The position numbers and the translations under genes were made by a program. 10,617 bases of DNA from Verrucomicrobiota bacterium (GTDB taxonomy: Bacteria > Verrucomicrobiota > Verrucomicrobiia > Opitutales > UBA2995). The notes below the pieces were generated by a model. That model was given only the letters and a program-made list of their open reading frames with translations. It made no database searches and was not told the DNA's origin. Below are positions 1 through 6,410 of the stretch, piece by piece (position 1 is the first letter of the stretch; each line of letters opens with the position of its first letter). Location of the stretch: assembly GCA_027297085.1 (NCBI GenBank), contig JAPUIL010000441.1, forward strand, positions 1 through 10,617, in the 5' to 3' direction.

Positions 1-299
1 TCAGGACTTGGTAGCGACGGGCCAATGGGTTTGCCCAACTTGGCTGCCATTTCTGAGGTCTCGATCTTATCGAGAGACTGTTGAAAAAGCGCTTCCAGAG
101 CCTTTTTGGTTTCGTTCAGAAGTTTACCGATCTTCGGTTTATCTTCCTTCGGCACCTGTGCCATGCCGCGCATAGCCAGGGTAAGCGAACCATTGGGGCC
201 CACAAAACAGGCTTTAAATGCTTCAAATTCCGGGCGGGTATGAACCGATGGGATTCCTTCCTCAGCCTCGGATACTAAGGCCTTGAGTGTATCCTCCAT
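1..299 (-). CDS. pheS: Phenylalanyl-tRNA synthetase alpha subunit, N-terminal part (runs off the window)
   Basis: Cytoplasmic class II aminoacyl-tRNA synthetase subunit that, with PheT, charges tRNA-Phe. Only the first ~99 codons are present. Read on the minus strand from the ATG at 297-299, the protein begins MEDTLKALVSEAEEGI and passes through a long, charged, helical stretch (ETKKALEALFQQSLDKIE) matching the N-terminal coiled coil of PheS, which binds tRNA. The catalytic domain lies beyond position 1. It follows rplT with a 42-base gap, matching the widespread order rpmI-rplT-pheS-pheT, so co-transcription is likely. No clear Shine-Dalgarno site precedes the ATG. Identification rests on the N-terminal segment plus gene order. 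Confidence 0.9.
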   Translation of the reverse strand, partial: MEDTLKALVSEAEEGIPSVHTRPEFEAFKACFVGPNGSLTLAMRGMAQVPKEDKPKIGKLLNETKKALEALFQQSLDKIETSEMAAKLGKPIGPSLPSP

Positions 300-341
300 G
301 GAGCTGTTCGGGGCAAATATGTCTTAGTCGTCTGCCTCGGA

Positions 342-701
342 TTAAGCTCCTTGAGCTTCTTTAGCCTTATTAATGAGGGCGATAAACGCGGTCTCATCAT
401 GAATGGCCAATTCCGAAAGCTGTTTCCGATCGAGTTCGATCCCGGCTTTCTTCAGTCCATTCATAAATCGGCTGTAAGTGGTGTCGTAAGCTCGGCACAT
501 GGCGTTGATCCGGACAATCCAGAGTGCGCGCCATGTACGTTTCTTGTTTTTCCGGTCGCGAAAAGCGTATTGCTGGCCGTGGTTGACGGCTTCGTGGGCA
601 TAACGGAAAAGGCGGGAACGATTTCCCCAGTAACCTTTTGCCTGCTTAAGAACGCGCTTGCGGCGTCTACGGGATGCGGGTGCGTTGGTTGCTCTAGGCA
701 T
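342..701 (-). CDS. rplT: 50S ribosomal protein L20
   Basis: Large-subunit ribosomal protein that binds 23S rRNA early in 50S assembly. The 119-residue product has the usual L20 length and opens with the basic RNA-binding extension ([20 protein letters not shown]). The family blocks [38 protein letters not shown] and [26 protein letters not shown] segments follow in order. An AGGA stretch about a dozen bases before the ATG may act as ribosome binding site. It lies between rpmI (78 bases upstream) and pheS (42 bases downstream). In other bacteria L20 represses its own operon by binding the leader mRNA; no pseudoknot was demonstrated here. Confidence 0.98.
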   Translation of the reverse strand: MPRATNAPASRRRRKRVLKQAKGYWGNRSRLFRYAHEAVNHGQQYAFRDRKNKKRTWRALWIVRINAMCRAYDTTYSRFMNGLKKAGIELDRKQLSELAIHDETAFIALINKAKEAQGA

Positions 702-779
702 GTTTCTAAGTTTCCTTGGTGTTAAAACCGGCAGGCCGCCTAATAAGTGTCGCCTGAACGGTCAGTTTATAAGATGTAT

Positions 780-980
780 CTAAGTACGGTTGCTGTGTGG
801 AAGTGCTTTGTGGACAATAGCAGAAAAACCCTTGGAGGTTTCCTTATCCTGGCCGCTGCGACGCTTCTGCTTCACAGACTTGTTAGACAGCAGGTGACGA
901 CGGTTCGGGCTGCGGCGCATAACCTTGCCTGTTCCAGTGATCTTGAAACGTTTTGCAAAGGACTTTTTTGTTTTTTGCAT
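780..980 (-). CDS. rpmI: 50S ribosomal protein L35
   Basis: Small basic large-subunit ribosomal protein, first gene of the rpmI-rplT-pheS block. The ATG at 978-980 gives 66 residues starting [19 protein letters not shown], the normal L35 start and length. The frame also has an in-frame start at 1004 adding eight residues (MDRFSVIP), but that does not match the family N-terminus and would lie on the candidate -10 box, so it was not used. The [13 protein letters not shown] core is typical, where many L35 proteins have a K/R-rich HxL(T/N)KK segment. No clear Shine-Dalgarno site is visible. infC, commonly just upstream of rpmI, is absent: the next gene upstream on this strand is an anti-sigma factor. 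Confidence 0.96.
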   Translation of the reverse strand: MQKTKKSFAKRFKITGTGKVMRRSPNRRHLLSNKSVKQKRRSGQDKETSKGFSAIVHKALPHSNRT

Positions 981-1002
981 AGGAATTACGGAAAAGCGGT
1001 CC

Positions 1003-1031
1003 AATAAAGCTACCCCAACTTCCGTTGTAAA
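1003..1031 (-). promoter_or_regulatory. Candidate promoter of rpmI-rplT-pheS
   Basis: On the minus strand TTTACA (1026-1031, five of six matches to TTGACA) is followed after exactly 17 bases by TTTATT (1003-1008, four of six matches to TATAAT). Transcription would start near 996 and give a short leader before the rpmI ATG at 980. This fits the lack of infC upstream. It was found by eye and has no experimental support. Confidence 0.35.
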
Positions 1032-1143
1032 GGGTGAAATGGCGGTTTTCGAAGGGAAAATTGCGCCCGTCCATCAGATCGGCCTGACCCCTCTGGTAAG
1101 GCCATACAATTATCCCCACTCAATGGCGAGAGAACCTGACAGT

Positions 1144-1169
1144 AAAGAACCCCGGAGCAAGCTCCGAGG
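1144..1169 (-). terminator. Hairpin terminator after the sigma/anti-sigma operon (possibly a REP-like palindrome)
   Basis: Read on the minus strand, CCTCGGAGC (1161-1169) pairs with GCTCCGGGG (1150-1158), including one T-G pair. With the central bases open as a CTTG tetraloop this gives eight pairs, followed by TTCTTT (1144-1149). It lies 48 bases past the anti-sigma stop codon. A second, weaker inverted repeat (AATTTGAG 1184-1191 with CTCAAATT 1211-1218) overlaps that stop codon. The T-tract is short and interrupted, so the stem could equally be a dispersed palindrome. Confidence 0.5.
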
Positions 1170-1216
1170 CATTTGAAATTGCAAATTTGAGAATAAACAG
1201 GTTCATCCTGCTCAAA

Positions 1217-1966
1217 TTAACTGAGGTATTCCCTAATGGTAACACCTGGCTCGGAACCGGTCAGCAAGTAGACGTGTGTATCGGTCACCCATCCGCCTGT
1301 TTCCAGGTCGTGACTCACCAGCACTTTATCCAAATCAGTTATTGCCTCTTCGCTAAAGCCGTCCCGTTCAGCTATAAACATGTGAATTATTTTACCATCG
1401 TCCCTGTGGAAGCAGACCAATGAAACATCCTGTCCACGCCAGGTCATCTTTTTGCAGCCGATAGGCTCCTTGGCGGCAAGCGCTGCGGGAATGGACTCAT
1501 ACATGGGCGAATCCTTCTTCTCCAGCCATTTGGCAATATTGCCCAGATCCTTGTCCAGATAATCCAAGGTGAAGTACGAGCCTGCAATGAAGTAAGCCAT
1601 GCCCTCACGGAACGTAGCGTATTCATGCATTTTGCTGTTGTAGTTGATGGTGTATTTCCAAAATCCGCCAACTCCGATAATAAGCACCGCGGCTAAGGCG
1701 GATGCATAGCGCACAAAACGGATGACCGTGTTGCGCCTCTGTTTACGATAGTCTGCCAAAAGAGTCTCCTTTAGGCCAACAGGCGGCTGTGCTTCGCTGA
1801 GCGTCTGCTTTACCTGGCGATCGAAGGCCAACTGGTTTTCAAACCATTCGGACAGTTCCGGATCGTGATCCAGAAGATTGAGTGCTTCCAGCATATGTGG
1901 GTCGGAAAATGGCTCTTTATCGCTTTGGTAAGCGCTGAGTATTTGTTTTGCTTCTAAGGTATCCAT
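1217..1966 (-). CDS. Membrane-anchored anti-sigma factor
   Basis: Probable negative regulator of the ECF sigma factor encoded just upstream. The ATG at 1964-1966 gives 249 residues and has GAAG five bases before it; a GTG two codons earlier (1970-1972) is possible. Residues 1-80 form a charged, helical cytoplasmic part (ALNLLDHDPELSEWFENQLAF) suited to holding the sigma factor. Residues ~86-106 are one hydrophobic span (YASALAAVLIIGVGGFWKYT). The remaining ~140 residues would be periplasmic, with two cysteines (C171 in IGCKKM, C185 in SLVCFHRD) that could sense redox or metal. No HxxxCxxC zinc anti-sigma motif is present. Only 12 bases separate it from the sigma stop, so the two are co-transcribed. 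The role is inferred from topology and partner gene; Verrucomicrobia have similar zinc-less anti-sigma proteins. Confidence 0.8.
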   Translation of the reverse strand: MDTLEAKQILSAYQSDKEPFSDPHMLEALNLLDHDPELSEWFENQLAFDRQVKQTLSEAQPPVGLKETLLADYRKQRRNTVIRFVRYASALAAVLIIGVGGFWKYTINYNSKMHEYATFREGMAYFIAGSYFTLDYLDKDLGNIAKWLEKKDSPMYESIPAALAAKEPIGCKKMTWRGQDVSLVCFHRDDGKIIHMFIAERDGFSEEAITDLDKVLVSHDLETGGWVTDTHVYLLTGSEPGVTIREYLS

Positions 1967-1978
1967 GATCACTTCGGG

Positions 1979-2491
1979 TTAGACATTGCCCTTCTTTGCG
2001 TTTGGTTGCGGGTCTTTCAATTGTTTGTAGAGTTCTGCTTTACCTCGATAGAGACGCGACATCACGGTCCCCACGGGCAGATCGAGTAACTCGGCTATTT
2101 CCTGGTAAGAATAATGTTCAAAATAGAAAAGAGTCAGTGGAACTCTGAGAGATTCTTTTAATGATTTGAGGGCTGAGAGCACTGCTTCACAATCGATCCC
2201 GACGCCAATCCCGGTGGGCTCAGCGACAAAAGAATCAGCCGAAGATTCTTCGTACTGAATTTCCGGGTGGCGAGTAATGCGTCGTTTTTGGTCGATAAAT
2301 TGGCGGTAAAGGGTGGAAAAAAGCCAGCTCTTCACTTTGGAGATATCTCTGATCTTCGAGTGCCCCTTGGCTAACTTGAGAAAAGCTTGCTGAACCAGAT
2401 CTTCAGCGTCTACTCCATTTCGCGCCAGATTGAGTGCGAAATAGTAGAGATTTTGGTAATGCTGGTCGACGACTCCTTCGAAATCTTTCAT
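1979..2491 (-). CDS. ECF-family RNA polymerase sigma factor
   Basis: Alternative sigma factor of the sigma-70 ECF group, 170 residues, the usual ECF size. Sigma2 spans about residues 8-75: region 2.1/2.2 reads NLARNGVDAEDLVQQAFLKL and the -10-binding helix reads VKSWLFSTLYRQFIDQKRR. Sigma4 spans about 105-158, with the helix-turn-helix YSYQEIAELLDLPVGTVMSR that reads the -35 element. The linker (80-100) is short, with no SnoaL or other extra domain. The ATG at 2489-2491 has a good ribosome binding site, GAGGT seven bases upstream. The anti-sigma gene follows at once, and the envelope cassette at 2708-5081 is divergent from it, so autoregulation and control of that cassette are reasonable but unproven. 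Confidence 0.93.
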   Translation of the reverse strand: MKDFEGVVDQHYQNLYYFALNLARNGVDAEDLVQQAFLKLAKGHSKIRDISKVKSWLFSTLYRQFIDQKRRITRHPEIQYEESSADSFVAEPTGIGVGIDCEAVLSALKSLKESLRVPLTLFYFEHYSYQEIAELLDLPVGTVMSRLYRGKAELYKQLKDPQPNAKKGNV

Positions 2492-2707
2492 ACGCGATAC
2501 CTCAGGTCTGGGTAGCAGTCAGCACAGGTTGTCTGGTCCGACAGTTGAATGAGTGATGCCATCAATATTTTGACGCGTGGTTCCTATACTTATTCATTAA
2601 GATTCTGAACTTTATTGGGAAAAAGGTTTAGAAGATGCAGAATTGTGAGTACAGAGAGAAAAATTGAATTTCCAGCAGGCAGAATCGTCTTGTTTGCAGG
2701 TCCCTAC
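2492..2707. promoter_or_regulatory. Divergent promoter region between the sigma gene and the envelope cassette
   Basis: These 216 bases separate the two divergent transcription units and must hold both promoters. On the minus strand GGAACC (2579-2584) resembles the GGAAC core of ECF -35 elements, but no good CGTC/TCTGA-type -10 follows at 16-17 bases. On the plus strand there are three candidates: TTGACG at 2570-2575 with TATTCA-like sequence 15 bases later, an isolated TATACT at 2585-2590, and TGAACTT at 2606-2612, again ECF-like. None is convincing alone. A TTG-started upstream extension of the lipoprotein frame (from 2615) exists but looks non-coding. Confidence 0.4.
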
Positions 2708-2959
2708 ATGACTCCAAAGATGAAACATAATCTCGACACTAACCTACGCTTGAATGTTGGACTACTGTTAGCCGCCGTTTTGCTTTTCGCTGGGTGCGCC
2801 CACGTGCCGGTGTACGAACAGGAATTAGTTTCCAAGGTGGGAATGACACGATCGGATTCCATGGTGGAGGGGGACCGGATTAACCTGTTATCGCAAATCG
2901 AGCCCGGAAGCTCTGTGTCGGGAGGAGCCGTCGCTGCCGGATGTACGGCATGTCGTTAA
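2708..2959 (+). CDS. Small DUF4266-like lipoprotein with C-terminal CxxC
   Basis: An 83-residue exported lipoprotein. From the ATG at 2708 (AGGT six bases upstream) a charged N-terminus leads into a hydrophobic run and the lipobox LFAGC, so C30 would be lipidated and the mature protein is only ~54 residues. The mature part opens CAHVPVYEQELVSKVGM, close to the C-A-x-V-x-P-x-E-R-x-x-L pattern I associate with DUF4266. It closes with a Ser/Gly-rich stretch and a terminal GCTACR (C79, C82), where DUF4266 proteins usually end in GC-x-C. Function is not established for the family; the paired terminal cysteines suggest metal binding, redox chemistry or a modification site. Only six bases separate it from the barrel gene, so the two belong to one operon. 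The family call is from memory of the pattern. Confidence 0.72.
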   Translation: MTPKMKHNLDTNLRLNVGLLLAAVLLFAGCAHVPVYEQELVSKVGMTRSDSMVEGDRINLLSQIEPGSSVSGGAVAAGCTACR

Positions 2960-2965
2960 AAGCTG

Positions 2966-4087
2966 ATGGGTCGCAACTTTCAATTGACAACTCGCATACC
3001 GATGGGATTGGCATGGGCGCTTTTATTTGCAGTTGTGCCGTTGGGTTACGGTTTCACCCCAGTCAACATGGAATCGGGTGTGGAATGGGTGGATGCGGAT
3101 GACATTTCTCTCCTGCAAGTGAGTTGGGGAGAAGATTTCGAAACAGGAACCTGGGAATCATCGGTAAGTCTAGCCTTCGGACATTACGGTATGGATTATC
3201 AACCGGTGCCTTTTGACTTTCAGGGCGAGGAGACGCGGCGGAGTGAGAGAAATCTGTCACTACAGTTCAATACGCGCAACCAGGTTAACAACCATACATG
3301 GATAATTGCGGGAGCTGGGGTCTATGACGGATATACGAATTATCGGTCGGTGTGGTTGGACGAATACTACCGGCAGCAGTACAGTGAACTGTTTGGTTTT
3401 CCGGGTGCTGAAAATTACGTGGAGGCCGATCCAAAAGGAATCAATGGCACTGCGGGTGTGAGGTGGTCGTATCTGTCTGGCTCCGGATTTGCGGAATTGA
3501 ATGTATCCCGGCTTCGTGACGACGTGTCCCCCGGTTATGAAATAGATTTTGATGGTCTTCGCCGAGGAGAACTCACTCTGGCCACTGCCGCAATCAGCTT
3601 GTCCACCGAAAATGTGCTAAGCAAAAGAGTGAGATCCTTTTTTGAAGTTAGAGCTTCGAAAACTACGGCCCGTTCGACTCGGTACGGAGCAGAGTTTGCC
3701 CTAAATGTCGCTATGGGCGAAAATTGGGTTTCGCGGTGGAATGTTGGAGGCGCCACTGAGGATCCTCAATTTGATGCCTACTACGGTGGAGTCGCACTGG
3801 AGTATCAGGCGAACGACAATCTTTCCTGGTTCGTCGATGCGCGCTACTACGAAGATACCGGTGAAATTGAAAACGCCCTCTTGTTTACCAGTGCTGCTCC
3901 GGGGCTGATCAGTAACCGTTTTGGTATTGGGCTTCGTTGGATAGGCGACAGCTGGTCATCGCGACTCTATGTCGCCCCGCTTGATACCAACTATGAACCG
4001 ACTCGTGAAAGTACGGACTTTTTTCAAAACCTCTACCTCGACCGCGATTGGACCGTGTTTCAATTTGCCGTTGGTCGATCTCTGTAG
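2966..4087 (+). CDS. Outer-membrane beta-barrel protein (DUF3570-like by context)
   Basis: A 373-residue exported protein. Residues ~1-30 are a signal peptide (hydrophobic GLAWALLFAVVPLGYG). The rest alternates polar and hydrophobic residues in amphipathic strands rich in Tyr, Trp and Gly (WESSVSLAFGHYGMDY, LSWFVDARYYED, FGIGLRWIGDSWSSRLYVA), and the chain ends in a strand-like DWTVFQFAVGRSL. This is typical of an outer-membrane barrel of about 14-18 strands. The terminal residue is Leu rather than the common Phe. Barrels of the DUF3570 family are the usual partners of DUF4266 lipoproteins, and the RYYED-type strand is compatible, but the DUF3570 assignment rests mainly on the neighbour. No cysteine is visible in the mature protein. 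The start lies six bases after the lipoprotein stop and the stop four bases before the thioredoxin start, so translation is probably coupled. Confidence 0.75.
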   Translation: MGRNFQLTTRIPMGLAWALLFAVVPLGYGFTPVNMESGVEWVDADDISLLQVSWGEDFETGTWESSVSLAFGHYGMDYQPVPFDFQGEETRRSERNLSLQFNTRNQVNNHTWIIAGAGVYDGYTNYRSVWLDEYYRQQYSELFGFPGAENYVEADPKGINGTAGVRWSYLSGSGFAELNVSRLRDDVSPGYEIDFDGLRRGELTLATAAISLSTENVLSKRVRSFFEVRASKTTARSTRYGAEFALNVAMGENWVSRWNVGGATEDPQFDAYYGGVALEYQANDNLSWFVDARYYEDTGEIENALLFTSAAPGLISNRFGIGLRWIGDSWSSRLYVAPLDTNYEPTRESTDFFQNLYLDRDWTVFQFAVGRSL

Positions 4088-4091
4088 ACTG

Positions 4092-5081
4092 ATGAATGTT
4101 ACAAAAAAAAATCTGTTTTTAACTAAAGTGCGTCTTCATTATGTTTGGTTATCGATGCTTTGTTTTGTAACCGCTGTCCAAGGACAGAGTTATGAGGTAG
4201 GCAACATAGTTGAGAATTTTACCCTCATCAACAGGGCGAATGGAGAAGAAGTGAGTCTGTATGATTTTGAGGGAAAAGTAATTTTCCTGGAGTGGTTTGC
4301 CTGGTGGTGCCCCTTCTGCCGGGCTGCTGCTGCCGAGATTGGGCCGGGTATAGTCGATTACTATGAAGACCGAAACGGAAACCCCGGCGGAGTGCCGGTT
4401 ATGCACGTTGGGCTGAATCTCCAAGGAGGTGCCGAAACTTCTACTCAGAATTTTATCGATTTCTATGGCCTGTCCTTTGTTTTGAATGATTTCAATCGAG
4501 CAGTGGCCAATCGATTCCAAAGCAGCAACCAGCCGATTTTTGCTATCATCAATGGTCTGGCTAATTCGCCCAGTCATGACCAATGGGAATTACTCTACTC
4601 CCATTTGGGCTATTTAGATTTGAGTCAGCCCATCGATGAGTTTCGTACTGCTATCAACAGCGTTGCCGCAGCGGCGGAAGTTCCTGGCTACCAAAGCTAC
4701 CTCGATGACCTGGGCGTAGCGGAACACCAACGAGCGGAAACGGACGATCCGGACTTCGATGGTGTTCCCAATGTGTTTGAGTACTTTTCAGGTACCGATG
4801 CGTTGGATACGAGTTCCTTTTCTAGGCCTGTCAACAAACTCATGTCCATTGGTGAGGTTCAGTACCACGTTCTCGAATACGTCCACAATCCGGAAACAAC
4901 CGATGTGTCCGTGGAAGTTCAATTTAGCAATCATCCCGACTTCAATTTTCTGAATGCATCAGTTCCTTTTATGACTGAACTCCTGGAAGATGGTTTGGAA
5001 AAAGTAGCTATCCGTTCCGGCGAACCCGCCGGAGCAGGCAGTGAGTTTAGTCGACTGCTGTTCAGCTCGAATGAGCAGTGA
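4092..5081 (+). CDS. Exported TlpA-type thioredoxin with a Verrucomicrobia-style C-terminal extension
   Basis: Thiol-disulfide oxidoreductase acting outside the cytoplasm, 329 residues from the ATG at 4092, four bases after the barrel stop. Residues 1-32 form a signal peptide (VWLSMLCFVTAVQGQ). Residues ~34-195 form a TlpA/AhpC-like thioredoxin domain: VGNIVENFTLINRANGEEVS, the active site WWCPFC (C73, C76), and a likely cis-proline in NQPIFAIING (P148). An insert of ~50 residues lies between active site and cis-Pro. Residues ~215-240 (TDDPDFDGVPNVFEYFSGTD) form the calcium-type D-x-D-x-DG element followed by EYxxGTD, common in secreted Verrucomicrobia proteins. A beta-rich tail follows. The frame is open further upstream (to 3969) but that part overlaps the barrel gene and lacks a signal peptide. 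The natural substrate may be the CxxC of the lipoprotein two genes upstream; this is inference. Confidence 0.85.
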   Translation: MNVTKKNLFLTKVRLHYVWLSMLCFVTAVQGQSYEVGNIVENFTLINRANGEEVSLYDFEGKVIFLEWFAWWCPFCRAAAAEIGPGIVDYYEDRNGNPGGVPVMHVGLNLQGGAETSTQNFIDFYGLSFVLNDFNRAVANRFQSSNQPIFAIINGLANSPSHDQWELLYSHLGYLDLSQPIDEFRTAINSVAAAAEVPGYQSYLDDLGVAEHQRAETDDPDFDGVPNVFEYFSGTDALDTSSFSRPVNKLMSIGEVQYHVLEYVHNPETTDVSVEVQFSNHPDFNFLNASVPFMTELLEDGLEKVAIRSGEPAGAGSEFSRLLFSSNEQ

Positions 5082-5168
5082 TCCAATTATTCCTTGATTA
5101 ACGGAAGAGATACTCCCTACTCTGACAATCTAAACCACCAACATCCCCCATTTGCCAAACACCCTCCA

Positions 5169-5894
5169 ATGCAGTATTCTTTTACCTCTATGAGGAAGCG
5201 ACTTGCAGCTGTAGCACTCATTTTTCACGTTGCATTCGCTCATTCCTCGTTTGCCCAAACAGAATTGTACGTTCAATATAAAGGAGAGGAACAAACTCTC
5301 TACTATATGACCGACAAAGACCCGTACGTCCTCATAGACGGAAAAAGGAAAAGGGGAGACTGGAATGAAAGCGGCATGAGATCCGGAGAGGGATTTGTAA
5401 CCACAAAAGTGCTACGTCTCGAAAAATCCGACAAAGGCTCTGGTAAAAAGCGTTCAGATGGCGACATCTTGTTTAAATATGAAATTGAGCTCACGGCCGA
5501 TAGGGACCTGAACTACTGCTTTGGAGTCCTGATCTACCTGGTTAACGGAAATCCAACCACTTTTTATAAATCTATAGGTAAGCTTCGTCAGGGAAGCCCG
5601 AAGAAAATAAAATTTGAAACCACTGAAATAGTTTCCCAGGTGGGCAATTTCCACATCTTTTCCGAAGGGCAGGAGATTCTGGCTACGGGCGTCGAAGAAG
5701 GGAAAGCTCCCCTGGGCACTTTTCTGGCGGCCGTTGACCGTCTCAAGCCAGGGCAGGAACTAATGCTCATTGCTCCATTCAAACCTATACCAGTCTTCGC
5801 ACTACTGGGACACCGCGGCTTTAAGCATGAATCCAAACCCCTGGATAAAGGAGGTTGGCAAATAACGTTTAGACCGTGTGGCAAAGAGATCTAA
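5169..5894 (+). CDS. Exported protein of unknown function
   Basis: I do not recognise this 241-residue protein. Residues 1-29 form a clear signal peptide (MRKRLAAVALIFHVAFAHSSFA, cleavage likely before QTELYV), so it is exported. The mature part is lysine-rich and mostly predicted beta, with LYVQYKGEEQTLYYMTDKD, a Lys/Gly/Ser-rich loop around 85-98, and ILFKYEIELTADRDLNYCF. It has only two cysteines (C117, C237), which could form a disulfide. The ATG at 5169 was chosen because the frame upstream to 5094 starts only at TTG and is non-coding in character; the ATG at 5190 (MRKR) is equally plausible. Neither has a Shine-Dalgarno site. It lies 87 bases after the thioredoxin gene, so it may be the last gene of that operon or separately expressed. 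The 87-base gap shows no clear promoter or terminator. Confidence 0.75.
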   Translation: MQYSFTSMRKRLAAVALIFHVAFAHSSFAQTELYVQYKGEEQTLYYMTDKDPYVLIDGKRKRGDWNESGMRSGEGFVTTKVLRLEKSDKGSGKKRSDGDILFKYEIELTADRDLNYCFGVLIYLVNGNPTTFYKSIGKLRQGSPKKIKFETTEIVSQVGNFHIFSEGQEILATGVEEGKAPLGTFLAAVDRLKPGQELMLIAPFKPIPVFALLGHRGFKHESKPLDKGGWQITFRPCGKEI

Positions 5895-5906
5895 GTAGCT
5901 CTCTTT
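5883..5906. terminator. Candidate bidirectional terminator between convergent genes
   Basis: AAAGAGA (5883-5889) and TCTCTTT (5900-5906) form a perfect seven-base inverted repeat with a ten-base loop, overlapping the stop of the plus-strand exported protein and facing the end of the minus-strand frameshifted gene. Each strand ends its stem in TTT. The stem is A/T-rich and lacks a longer T-tract, so it is weak. Confidence 0.35.
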
Positions 5907-5920
5907 AAATAGCAGCCAAG

Positions 5921-6366
5921 CTAACCATTTACCGGTTTGATTCGAGGCTTCGATAAATTTCCACTGAGCATTTCACTGCCACAAAAGTATATTTCAAGAT
6001 TCGCCAGCGACGCCAGCTCGGCGCACAGTTCTTGGTCCAATTAAGAGTAATTTTCAAACGGTCGTAGTCTCCCTGCTCGCCCCGAATCCAAATCTCTCTG
6101 CTAATCTCCTCCATCTGATCGAGCATCTCGGCAGCGTGATCCAATGACCCATTGGATAAAACAAGTTGTATGATTCCTCGAGCAACACTCTCATCATCGG
6201 GATTGGGGCCAGCGGCATTTTTGATTTCCTCTTGCCGCTTCTCGATAAACCGTTCAACCAACGGAACATACTTTTGCAATTTTCCATTGTTCCAGCGATC
6301 TTCCAACACAAGAAGCTCTACGGGGCGAAAGGTTAAATCATGGTATTTACTAAGATCTTCTTCCAT
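5921..6366 (-). pseudogene. Small hypothetical gene with a probable one-base frameshift
   Basis: Read from the ATG at 6364-6366, the first ~108 residues look like a soluble, acidic, helical protein (VPLVERFIEKRQEEIKNA, DHAAEMLDQMEEISREIW). After GDYDRLKITLN the frame turns into a Trp/Arg/Cys-rich run (NWTKNCAPSWRRWRILK) that is unlike the rest and stops at 5929. From the same point the -1 frame reads LDQELCAELASLANLEIYF and on to IKPVNG, stopping at 5921-5923, which continues the acidic helical character. The simplest reading is loss of one T in a TTT run at about 6039-6042 (AATTTGGAC to AATTGGAC on the coding strand), breaking a protein of about 148 residues. I do not recognise the family. 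It could be a true mutation or a sequencing/assembly error. No Shine-Dalgarno site is seen. Confidence 0.6.
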
Positions 6367-6410
6367 GCGCAGCTAAATGGATTAAATTGGAAGGAAATAG
6401 TCTAAAAATA

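Noticed and set aside
300..352. GGAGCT/AGCTCC inverted repeat flanking the rplT-pheS gap
   Set aside because: Six-base arms separated by about 40 bases are expected by chance, and no attenuator-like structure was seen.
351..725. Long plus-strand open frame opposite rplT
   Set aside because: It is the antisense shadow of a confidently identified L20 gene and has no protein-like family features of its own.
981..1004. Extended L35 start eight codons upstream
   Set aside because: [11 protein letters not shown] is the family N-terminus; the extension overlaps the likely -10 box.
883..1119. Minus-strand open frame overlapping the rpmI start
   Set aside because: It overlaps L35 in another frame, has low-complexity leader-like content, and covers the candidate promoter.
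2615..2707. TTG-started extension of the lipoprotein gene
   Set aside because: It would bury the signal peptide behind 31 extra residues and destroy lipoprotein export; the ATG at 2708 has AGGT at proper spacing.
3969..4091. Upstream extension of the thioredoxin frame into the barrel gene
   Set aside because: It overlaps the barrel coding sequence and removes the signal peptide from the N-terminus.
6036..6046. Programmed -1 ribosomal slippage in the small hypothetical gene
   Set aside because: There is no X-XXY-YYZ slippery heptamer; a single-base deletion explains the frame switch more simply.
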